A DNA stretch of 64,000 nucleotides from Seminavis robusta (taxonomy: Eukaryota > Bacillariophyta > Bacillariophyceae > Naviculales > Naviculaceae). Shown in pieces: positions 31,739 through 40,180 of this stretch (positions are counted from its first letter, which is position 1; every line of letters starts with the position of its first letter). Under the pieces are notes generated by a model. It was not told the DNA's origin. It made no database searches and was given only the letters and a program-made list of their open reading frames with translations. A program made the position numbers and the translations under genes. Location of the stretch: the NCBI GenBank assembly GCA_903772945.1, contig CAICTM010000048.1, forward strand, positions 62,001 to 126,000, read 5' to 3'.

Positions 31739-32825
31739 ATGGCGTCAGATGACAAACTGCGGTGCGCTATAGTGTACCGTTTGGAAGGAGCAGGTCCAAC
31801 AGCCGTGACATTGGCTCAGTTGGACTATCTCAAGGAAGTAGAAACCCACAAGAAGGACAGCGAAGGAGATTTGTATGGAGGCAAAAAGGCCAACTTTGCC
31901 AAGGCAGTTGCTCGTGTTGTTGGCAATGATCCACCTACTGGAGTCAGCCAGGGTCAAAAGGTGGGAGGATTCAAGGTAGTGCAGTCTGATGAGCATCAGG
32001 TGGTTTATGGCGCCGATCTAGAGGGGATCTGTAAGAACCACTACTACAGCAGTAGAGAAGTCAAGGCAACCAGCCACTGCTCGACCCACAGTTGTACTAT
32101 ATCTGAAACTGTTCTCTTCCCATCTATCTCTTATTTCTATCTATCTGATACTGATACTGATACTGATACCGGTAGGCTACTGCGTGATTACAGGACTCAA
32201 GTACCCAAATCGAATTGCCATCAAGTTTCTGGAAGAACTAGGAGAAGAGTTCCAAAAGACAATTGGTCATGATGCGCTCAAAAAGGCCAAGGAAGATTCT
32301 CTCACTTCCAAAAAGGATAGCAAAAAGATACTGCAGGCCATGTGCAAAAAGTTTGAAACGCCCGCCTCCTCTGACAAGACCCACAAGGTTCTGGCTCAGG
32401 TGGACAAGGTCAAGGAACAAATGCAAGGCAACATTGCCGGCATGATGAAGAATCAAGAATCGGCAGAGAGCTTGAATGAAAAGTCGGCACAGCTCAATGA
32501 ACAAGCAGCTGTCTTTAAGAAGAATAGCAAGACACTCAAGAAAACCATGTGGTGGAAAAACATGAAGACCACCTTGGCACTCGGATGTGTCTTGGTCATT
32601 GTGGCCATTCTACTGCTGCTGCCCATCATTACCAATGTGGGCAGCTTTGCCGCCATGGTGACGGGCGGTGGCGGTGAAACATCAGAAAGCGATGGAGGAC
32701 GTCGTTTTCTTGTCTTTGGTGGTGATGCAGATGATGAAGTCATCATGGACAATGATGAGGCCGTTTCGTACGATGTGACACCAGCACGACGATTCAGGGA
32801 TGCATTTCACATTTTGGAGGAGTAG
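31739..32825 (+). CDS. longin-domain R-SNARE-like protein with atypical zero layer
   Basis: Exon 1 is 31739-32030 and exon 2 is 32176-32825; the 145-nt intron runs from GTAAGA to a TACCGGTAG acceptor, and splicing restores GADLEGICYCVITGLKYPNR, typical of VAMP7-type longin domains. The protein has 313 residues: longin domain (about 1-155), SNARE motif (about 168-222), a WWKNMK juxtamembrane stretch and a membrane helix (about 229-250). It should sit on vesicle or endosomal membranes and pair with Q-SNAREs in fusion. Two oddities: the zero-layer position, Arg in R-SNAREs, is Asn190 (MMKNQESAE aligned to VLDRGEKLE), and about 63 residues with a Gly-rich, acidic sequence follow the helix, where SNAREs usually end. 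Family assignment is strong; whether it drives fusion or acts as a non-fusogenic longin protein is open. Confidence 0.88.
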
Positions 32826-33537
32826 TAAGAAGCTGGGTATACCGTACCAGGAACAAACGGATACATGTATGGAAAAGATGAAACACGCGGAGACTGTGCG
32901 GATCTCACAAGTGCAGTCATTTGATGCTTTCGGCGTATGGCTGCTGCGCCGCTGCTCAGGATGAAGACCAAAAGCGCGGCCTTGTGAGCCAGAGTGGCAG
33001 TTCGATCCGTCGATTCGATTTGCATGATTCGATCGACAGTATAAACTTAGACGTGTCGCAGTTGGTTCAATCTATCGATAGTAGGTGTACCGAGGCCAGG
33101 GCGGTTGCAGAAGCTGTCTTATACTGTAGCACATATCAGTTCTGCCGTACCTTACGTGAGTTGGGATCTCAAGAATCGCTCATTTAGTACGGTACCGGTA
33201 TGGTTTTCAAGCTAGTTTCTCCGTGGACCGTACGTACTCGGGAAGATGTTGCTCACACCTACATGTACGTTTGAATAGGAGAAGAAAAGAAAAAGGGCCG
33301 TTTGCGTTTGCTTGTTGTCCCTGAACAATGGCTTGATTTCTTTGCTCCGGAGTTTGTTGGCTGTGTCGTAAACTTCCCATTGCTACCTCCTGCTTGCTTC
33401 CCTCTGCTGCCGACGTCGTTCTACATCACTGGACACCAAACTTTGCCAATATTCACGATGCAGCCATCGGCGTAATCCATCGTCTTGAGCGGGCAGTTGC
33501 GACAAAATAGTTCGGATCTCGATCTTTTGTATTTTGC
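32826..33537. other. intergenic between converging genes
   Basis: About 700 bases between the 3' ends of the SNARE and LRR genes. An 88-codon plus-strand frame (32921-33187) has a run of mildly coding-like sequence but no domain or homologue that I recognise. One TACCGGTA palindrome near 33191. Confidence 0.4.
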
Positions 33538-36015
33538 CTAAAAGCAAACACAGTAGCAACCGCAAAGATCACTAGAGCAGGTGAAGGAGAGCGAATCAGA
33601 CAACTCGCAGAGATCGCTCGGGATCGTGCCAGTGATAGATGTGTCTGACACGTCCAAGACTTGCAGGTTGCTCCAGTTTGACACCATGTCGTGGGCGAGT
33701 GGTCCCTCGAGTAGCGTGTCATGCACGTCCAACCGTTCTAGCAACCCCAACGCAGCCATTTCTGTGGGGATCGTAGCGGACAACATCATGTTGCTGGCAT
33801 TGAAAACGCGAAGCCTTGTTAGGAGACCGATTTCGGTAGGCAGCGACCCTTGCATGCGATGATTGCTGGACAAATCCAACAGCTCTAAACTGGATTGCAG
33901 ACAGCCAAGATCTAGCGAGACGGTCCCGCTGAAGTTGTTGTCTCGCAGAATCAAGCCCTCCAGTTGTTTCATTTGCCGGTACTTGGTTCCATCCACGTTT
34001 CCAGTCAACACGTTCTCGGAAAGATCCAAGTAGAACAACTGCGAAAGCCGGAAGAGCGACTCCGGGATACTTCCAGTCAAAGCATTGGAATGCAAATTAA
34101 GCAACTGAAGCTGCATCAAGTCACCTAGCTCGGATGGAAGACTGCCCCCCAAATCTGGATTGCCCGCCAGATTGACAATGTGCAGATTCGAGAGCCTTCC
34201 AAATTCTGTGGGCAAAGATCCCGACATGCCCGCATCAATCAAATTCAAAACCTCCAAGCTCGACATCAAGCCTATTTCCGTTGCCAGAGTGCCGTACATG
34301 CCGTGGGCGTTTGCCAGAGAGAAATAAAAGAGGTTGTGCAAAGAGAAAATCTCGGATGGAATGGAGGACGACAAGCCCAAATTGTGGTCAAGAGAAAGCA
34401 GTCGGAGTTCCTTCAGGAGTCCAATCTCGGAGGGGAGCGTTCCCGAGCAGTCCACATCATCTAGAAACAAAAACTTGAGTGCGGAGAGTCTTCCTATTTC
34501 GGTCGGGATGGATCCAGTGAGTTCTCGATTTTCTGTCAGACCCAAAACTTCCAGTTTGGTCAATAGGAAGAGCTCTGGTGGAAGACTGCCTTTGAGCCGA
34601 TTGTTGTAAAGCATCAAGCGACTGTAGGCGCCATTCTCATCGCAGTGGTTGTATTCGTTTGGATGATGCACCGTTCCGTCCAAATGACGACGATAATGAT
34701 CGGAATCCTCCCAGGGCAATCCCTTCCATGTCTTGGGCGGTGGCTTGTCACCGTCACCACTGCTACTATTCGTATTGCTTTGTTGTGCTTGCTGCTGCTC
34801 GTGATGAATCATGTCGGTCCAGTGAAAGATTTCCAATTCCTCTTCATGAGTGTGCAAGTACTCGATCATGTGCTGTACAGATTCCGTGACATTCATGTCT
34901 AGCATAAAGGCATAGTCGAGCTTGGTGGCCCAATAGCACTCGTGCAGATTGTAATCGAGCCACTGGTGATTGACGTTCCAATGGGTTCCGTCCGTGGCAA
35001 AGAAGAGTGTCGCCAGAGCAAAACGTTGTTGTAATCTCCAAGTACTACTTGTCGTCGTACTGTTGTTCTCGTGGAAGTAGTCTTGTAGATGGGGATCCTG
35101 GACCATCCATTGGAACGCTCGCACAGGAGCTGCATCAGGGTCTCCACGTTGCAGTATGTCCAGTGTGTCGTTTGGTAAGCTCTGCAAGAACGCTTCCAAC
35201 CCAGGATGATTGATGTTTGTGTTGTTGTGGGATGTGGTATTGGTGATGAAAGGACTGAGTGTTTCCAGGATGGACAACGGAGTGGACGTTGGACTGGATG
35301 AGGCAGTATCGTTGGACACGTGCGGGTTTCCACTTGGAGATGTTGCTTCGTGGTACTTTTCTTGGGTTGCTGTAGCCACGATGGGAATGATAATGACACC
35401 CACCACAAAGACAATTGCGACCATGGCAACTATCAGGATCTTTACTAAAGTAGTGGCAGTCTTCTTCTTGTGGGAAGGTAGCATTGTGCTGTTGTTGCTG
35501 CCGCGTTGTTCCTGTGGATTGTAGATTTGTGCCCTTTGGGAAATGACGATTTGTGACGACGTGAGGGAGTTTTCTGGCACGGGAACGGCCTGAACTAGAC
35601 TGCTGGAAGTCTGATCGTCTTTTGGTTGTCGTGCGGAATCGTCATTTCCAATCTGGACCGTGCCATAGCTACACCAGCTACTGTGCCCTTGTTGTTGCTG
35701 TTGCTGCTGCTGAGGCGAAGGAGTGTCATCATTGGAGTGGTGAGATATTCCTCTTACGGCAATGGCCCCAGGAATGGACATGGAAGTTTCTTGCCGTGTG
35801 ATTTGTTGCTGTTCCTCTTCTTCGAACTCCATGGATTGATCCTCTTCTTTGTCATGATGATGATGGTGCCACTTCTTTTCCTTGGCAAGTTCATGATTGG
35901 CTGCTGTTTCACCTGCTGGTGCACGTACGGGTACTGGTACTGATGCATGCGGAGGGACCTTCATGGAAGTACCGGTATTAATACCGCCTCCAGTGATATC
36001 CTTAGCCAGAGACAT
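33538..36015 (-). CDS. transmembrane leucine-rich-repeat protein
   Basis: A frame of 825 residues. The cytoplasmic N-terminus (1-187) is low complexity: His-rich (WHHHHHDKEE region), Glu-rich, and a run of eight Gln. One membrane helix follows (about 188-216). The outer part starts with the diatom LRR cap (FQWMVQDP, then LQQRFALATLFFATDGTHW and WLDYNLHECYW), interrupted by a Gln/Ser-rich insert, then about 13 plant-type LRRs of 24 residues (LxxLxxLxLxxNxLxGxIPxEIG) and a Cys-rich end SSDLCGCYCVCF. No kinase. Likely a type II surface protein used in recognition or adhesion; similar to the gene at 42956-53229. Upstream on the same strand a frame near 36300-36190 (SSQELSRILREAEKQRQQEQ) could be an extra 5' exon, which would move the start. 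Confidence 0.85.
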   Translation of the reverse strand: MSLAKDITGGGINTGTSMKVPPHASVPVPVRAPAGETAANHELAKEKKWHHHHHDKEEDQSMEFEEEEQQQITRQETSMSIPGAIAVRGISHHSNDDTPSPQQQQQQQQGHSSWCSYGTVQIGNDDSARQPKDDQTSSSLVQAVPVPENSLTSSQIVISQRAQIYNPQEQRGSNNSTMLPSHKKKTATTLVKILIVAMVAIVFVVGVIIIPIVATATQEKYHEATSPSGNPHVSNDTASSSPTSTPLSILETLSPFITNTTSHNNTNINHPGLEAFLQSLPNDTLDILQRGDPDAAPVRAFQWMVQDPHLQDYFHENNSTTTSSTWRLQQRFALATLFFATDGTHWNVNHQWLDYNLHECYWATKLDYAFMLDMNVTESVQHMIEYLHTHEEELEIFHWTDMIHHEQQQAQQSNTNSSSGDGDKPPPKTWKGLPWEDSDHYRRHLDGTVHHPNEYNHCDENGAYSRLMLYNNRLKGSLPPELFLLTKLEVLGLTENRELTGSIPTEIGRLSALKFLFLDDVDCSGTLPSEIGLLKELRLLSLDHNLGLSSSIPSEIFSLHNLFYFSLANAHGMYGTLATEIGLMSSLEVLNLIDAGMSGSLPTEFGRLSNLHIVNLAGNPDLGGSLPSELGDLMQLQLLNLHSNALTGSIPESLFRLSQLFYLDLSENVLTGNVDGTKYRQMKQLEGLILRDNNFSGTVSLDLGCLQSSLELLDLSSNHRMQGSLPTEIGLLTRLRVFNASNMMLSATIPTEMAALGLLERLDVHDTLLEGPLAHDMVSNWSNLQVLDVSDTSITGTIPSDLCELSDSLSFTCSSDLCGCYCVCF

Positions 36016-36721
36016 CTCTATCTCATCAGTTCCAGTAGATCGAGCAGCTTCAGTGCAAGTACTGGTACCGGTACCTTTGGCGGCAGCTAGCGTAGCTCTG
36101 CTCTGACCAGGAGGTCCTCTAGTACTAGTAGGAGGAAGTTTCTGAGGTGCAATAGCTGCAGATCCTCTACTCCTCTACTATCTATAGTGCTGTCAGTAGT
36201 ACCGGTATTAATAGTACCACATTCTTGCTCTTGCTCTTGCTGCCTCTGCTTTTCTGCTTCTCTTAGGATTCGTGACAACTCTTGACTTGACAAGGAGCCA
36301 TCCTCACTCGTGCCACTACTACTAGAACCCGTAGCAGCCTGATGTTGATTGGTGTTGGTCTGGATACCCCTGCCTCTAGTACTGTAGAAGCCCTGCTCAG
36401 CGCAGTCTGCTGCTTTCCTCGCTACCGGTACCAGTACTAGGGCGATCCTTCATTGTCCACGTCTATCAAAAACAGTAACCAACTACTGTAATCAATCTAT
36501 GATAGTCCGATGATACAAGCAAAAAGCAAAGCAATGCATTGGTTGCTGCCAAAGTTGTTTTGTGTGTGGTGTGTGATGGGGTTGAGGGTCGCATGCTTTG
36601 GTGAATCCAAAGATCGAGGAGGATCGCAGATCTCACCACCAACGTAAATGTATTGATCATTTTTTCACAAGCCAATCGCTTTGATTAAATCACAGAGACT
36701 CTTTGAGTTGTTCGGGGATCT
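36016..36721 (-). other. 5' flank of LRR gene, possible upstream exon
   Basis: The minus-strand frame from about 36420 to 36190 reads a Ser/Thr/Gln-rich, partly helical sequence (GTSEDGSLSSQELSRILREA, then QRQQEQEQE) of the type found at diatom LRR N-termini. A GT donor near 36197 (CCG|GTACTA) and an AG acceptor near 36025 (GATAG|AGATG) would join it in frame to the Met at 36015. No good start codon was found for the exon, so this is only a suggestion. Three TACCGGTA palindromes lie here. Confidence 0.35.
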
Positions 36722-37902
36722 GGACCTCTGTGGAAACGTCATTCGTGGCAAAATACTTAAGAGACGATACACCGAGGAATAGGAGATGATCGAAATGATT
36801 TAAGAGACGAAAGCAATCGTCATATATATTTAGGAGACGATTCAGTAGGAGACATTCCAATTAGGAGACGAAAATTTCGAAATAGGAGATGATCCGAAAG
36901 ATTTAGGAGACGATACCATACAGTTTACATGGTACACTTAGGAGACGATCCGTTGAAAATAGGAGACGTTTTAAGAGGAGACAAAAGATTTAAGAGACAA
37001 TCCGTTTCGTCTCCTATTTTTAGGAGACGAAATCCATTAAATAGGAGACGATCAAAAGGATTTAGGAGACGAAAAGTAGCACGACTCGAGTTTCCACAGA
37101 GGTCCAGGACCTCTGTGGAAAGTCATTCGTGGAAACATACTTAAGAGATGATACACCGAGGCATAGGAGACGATCAAAATGATTTAGGAGACGAAAGCAA
37201 TCGTCTCCTATATTTAGGAGACAATTCAGCAGGAGGCATTCCAATTAGGAGACGATCGTTTCGAAATAGGAGACGATCCGAAAATATTTAGGAGACGATA
37301 CCATACAGTTTACATGGTTCACTTAGGAGACGATCCGTTGAGAATAGAGACGATCCGTTGAAAATAGGAGACGATTTAAGAGGAGACGAAAGATTTAAGA
37401 GACGATCCGTTTCGTCTCCTATTTTTAGGAGACGAAATCCATTAAATAGGAGAGATCAAAAGGATTTAGGAGACGAAAAGTAGCAGACTCGAGTTTCCAG
37501 AGTCAGAGGTCCGGACCTCTGTGGAAACGTCATTCGTGGAAAATACTTAAGAGAGATACACCAGGCTTATGAGACGATAGAAATGATTTAGGAGACGATC
37601 CGTTAAATTAGGAGATGATTAAGCAGGAGACCAAATTAAGGAGACGATCGTTTCGAAATAGGAGACGATCCGAAATATTTAGGAAGACGATACCATACAG
37701 TTTACATGGTTCACTTAGGAGACGATCCGTTGAGAATAGGAGACGATCCGTTGAAAATAGGAGACGATTTAAGAGGAGACGAAAGATTTAAGAGACGATC
37801 CGTTTCGTCTCCTATTTTTAGGAGACGAAATCCATTTAATAGGAGACGAAAAAAGGATTTAGGAGACGATTGATAGCACGACTCGAGTTTCCACAGAGGT
37901 CC
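36722..37902. mobile_element. three tandem foldback units built from TAGGAGACGAT modules
   Basis: Three units of about 385-405 bases (about 36722-37105, 37107-37512 and 37513-37902). Each begins GGACCTCTGTGGAAA and ends with its complement TTTCCACAGAGGTCC, preceded by ACTCGAG; the end of unit 2 is slightly damaged. Inside, TAGGAGACGATC-type modules recur dozens of times and meet in a palindrome CGTCTCCTATTTTTAGGAGACG. The units differ by scattered substitutions and small deletions, so they are not identical copies. No protein is encoded. It looks like a modular foldback MITE that has been duplicated in tandem. Confidence 0.75.
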
Positions 37903-38761
37903 TGTAGTAATCCTTTCAAACAAAAACTAGCAAATTTCGTTTTAACATTTTAAAATATTCAAATTTAGTTCCGGGACTGAGAAATGAGTCCCGCCGCGCC
38001 CGTGCGCACTATTAGTGCGCGGCGGGACTGACAATTTTGATGATTTAGTCTAGTTAAAAAAAAAAGATAGATGCGATGGTCTCGGGTCTCGGCTGGTTGC
38101 AAGACAGCTAAAGGATTAACGGAAGTCATGGTGAACTGTTGGTAGTTATATGAATGTCGACAGCGGTACTGACAGGACATTCGAAAAGTACGTCAGAGGT
38201 CAGAGACCTCTGGTACCGGAATACTCTGGATGCCGCTTTTGCAGGCATCTGTACGTGTATTTCGCACACCACAACGCAACAACTTGAACAAGTAGCTGTC
38301 CCTCTGGCTTTTTTGAGGCCGGCACGAGATGGGACCGTATACAACGGGCTAACTCTAGATCTATAGAAGGGGGCTGGCAAGATACAATGCTCCGACCAGT
38401 TTGCATGTACTTAGCTGCTGGAGGATCATCTCTGGCTGGCTACATGTACCAGCTACATGTAGGATCAAGCCAAGCAATCCGCCCAGCCGGCAATACCGGA
38501 ATCTCCTCACGTCGCGGGGGCATTTATTTCGAGCAGCTCAGGACATCAATGTATTACAACCGGCCGGTTTTTCTTGGATTGCAGCTGCTGGTTCCAAGGT
38601 TACCGGTATGTGCGATAGAATTGAAAACATCTCGATTTGTTCGCATACAGATATATTATGCAAAAACACAATATCAGTCGAACGTACACACCACCGGTAT
38701 ACTGTACTTGCCACCCATCAAGCAACAAGCTGGAGGCTAGCAATACCGGTATGATACCGTA
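37903..38761. other. intergenic with GC-rich hairpin
   Basis: AT-rich sequence surrounds a strong hairpin (37987-38029), followed by a run of ten A at about 38056. The rest (38070-38761) has no supportable gene; two overlapping 117-codon plus-strand frames (38387-38754) show nothing recognisable. Confidence 0.45.
37987..38029. repeat. GC-rich inverted repeat
   Basis: AGTCCCGCCGCGC (37987-37999) is exactly complementary to GCGCGGCGGGACT (38017-38029). A competing inner stem GCGCACT/AGTGCGC lies between. Flanks are AT-rich (AAATTTAG and GATTTAGTC), so this may be a small MITE or a foldback remnant next to the tandem foldback array. Confidence 0.75.
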
Positions 38762-40180
38762 CTAAATGAATCGACTCTTGTCCGAAGGACCATTATTCCT
38801 CGGTGCGCCCTGGATCGTTCGGACGAGCCCCGTATCCCTTTGGACTCGTTCCCATTCTCCCCCACTTGCCAACACCACAAACGACTGGTACGATGGTGCA
38901 GAAACCTGGCGTTCCTGCGGACCATAGCCCGAGGCCGCCATGCAACGATCGTACAGTGCCCCCACTTGTTCTCGGTATAGTCGCAGGGCATTGGCTTGCC
39001 TGGCATCAGGAGCCATTCCGAGTAGATTGGATGATTGAGAGGTGGTGGAGGAGGAAAAACCGTGTTGCGGCGTCAGTGTTGTTGCAGCTGCTGTAAACCT
39101 GGGAGTTGAATCCAACTGGGTATTGCTATTGAACTGTTGCGTGGGAGCTACTCCAAAGGCGGAACTGTTTGACTGTTGGGTCTGCTGCTGAGGAGGAGAG
39201 ACGTACATCTGCTGAAGCGGCTGCTGAAGCTGAAGCTGAAGTTGAGATCCGTTGTCACTTTGGCGCTGCAAAGCCAACAGTTCCTGCTGAAAGAGTCTCA
39301 TGGCAGCCTCTTGCCTTGGATCGCTGTCGGTAGAAGCACTTGGGTGCTGATTGGGCGGGGCAGAAGAGGAAAGCTGCATCACGGATGACGACAGATCGTT
39401 AGCGGCAGAATGATCAGCAGTATTGGTATTGGTACGCCCATGTGCCAACAAGCTTGCAGTCAAAGACGAAATTGAATCGTGACCATTCCACTGTGGCTGA
39501 CTCGATCTCAAAGGAGCGGCTGGGGGCTGCTGCTGCAGCAGCGCACTTATACTGCCAGCAGATTCGTCAAGTAGAGGAAGCCCTTGTGTGTTTGAAGCAG
39601 AGTTGGCATCGTCGTTGCTCTGTGTGGCTGCAACCGAGTTGAAGAGACAGTTCATGTAAGAGAGTCCTTGTGTGCCTGGGGCCGCAGAAGTAGTCGGAGC
39701 GAACGAGGGTTTGGTATCCTTCGAGATGTTCCCGAACTGCGGATGTGGATCCGAGGGCAAGGATGATGACACCCCCGTCTCCGACACTGCAGGCGGTCCC
39801 ATCTGAAGGCTACCATACGCGAGAGTATCCGAGAGTTCTGGCTTGCACTCACCTCTAAGGTCAGGTGCAGGTTCAGGTTCAGGTTCAGCCGCACTACGGC
39901 TGGCAGCCTTTTTCTTTCGCTTGGCTGTATCTGACATCGTCTGTTCTCTTGAAGCCGCGCGGCTCTTAAAAGATCTAACCCTCCGGTTAAGCTGATTCTT
40001 CCTCTGGATCAGCGTCACATTTTCGTTGTCCACTGCGTTGGAGTCGTCCGCGGTGTATTCGAAACCTCCAATGCTCAAGCACTGGTACAGCGTAAGATCA
40101 GGATTCGTGAGACGCGCTTCCAGTGCCCGGTTCATTCTCGGGTCTGATCGTGCACACCATGGTCTTCCCTCCGGGTTCAT
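38762..40180 (-). CDS. Gln/Ser-rich protein with conserved QRKNQLNRRVR block
   Basis: A frame of 472 residues. Residues 1-80 look globular and conserved: PRMNRALEARLTNPDLTLYQ, then GGFEY and a basic block NVTLIQRKNQLNRRVRSFKS. I recall similar blocks ending in QRKNQLSRRLR in other diatom proteins, but cannot name a family. A bipartite-like KRKKKAASRS (about 87-96) would serve as a nuclear signal. The rest is low complexity, rich in Gln, Ser, Pro and Asn (QLQLQLQQPLQQ), with short repeats of the form DxRQ(A/E)xAxRLxxxxxxAL seen twice (about 281 and 398), both followed by Gln or Tyr/Asp segments. The overall make-up suggests a nuclear regulatory or RNA-binding protein; this is inference. No intron is needed. 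Confidence 0.7.
   Translation of the reverse strand: MNPEGRPWCARSDPRMNRALEARLTNPDLTLYQCLSIGGFEYTADDSNAVDNENVTLIQRKNQLNRRVRSFKSRAASREQTMSDTAKRKKKAASRSAAEPEPEPAPDLRGECKPELSDTLAYGSLQMGPPAVSETGVSSSLPSDPHPQFGNISKDTKPSFAPTTSAAPGTQGLSYMNCLFNSVAATQSNDDANSASNTQGLPLLDESAGSISALLQQQPPAAPLRSSQPQWNGHDSISSLTASLLAHGRTNTNTADHSAANDLSSSVMQLSSSAPPNQHPSASTDSDPRQEAAMRLFQQELLALQRQSDNGSQLQLQLQQPLQQMYVSPPQQQTQQSNSSAFGVAPTQQFNSNTQLDSTPRFTAAATTLTPQHGFSSSTTSQSSNLLGMAPDARQANALRLYREQVGALYDRCMAASGYGPQERQVSAPSYQSFVVLASGGEWERVQRDTGLVRTIQGAPRNNGPSDKSRFI

Noticed and set aside
36722-37902. CRISPR-like array
   Set aside because: The short modules are unevenly spaced, occur in both orientations and have no unique spacers; inverted unit ends fit a foldback element, and the DNA is eukaryotic.
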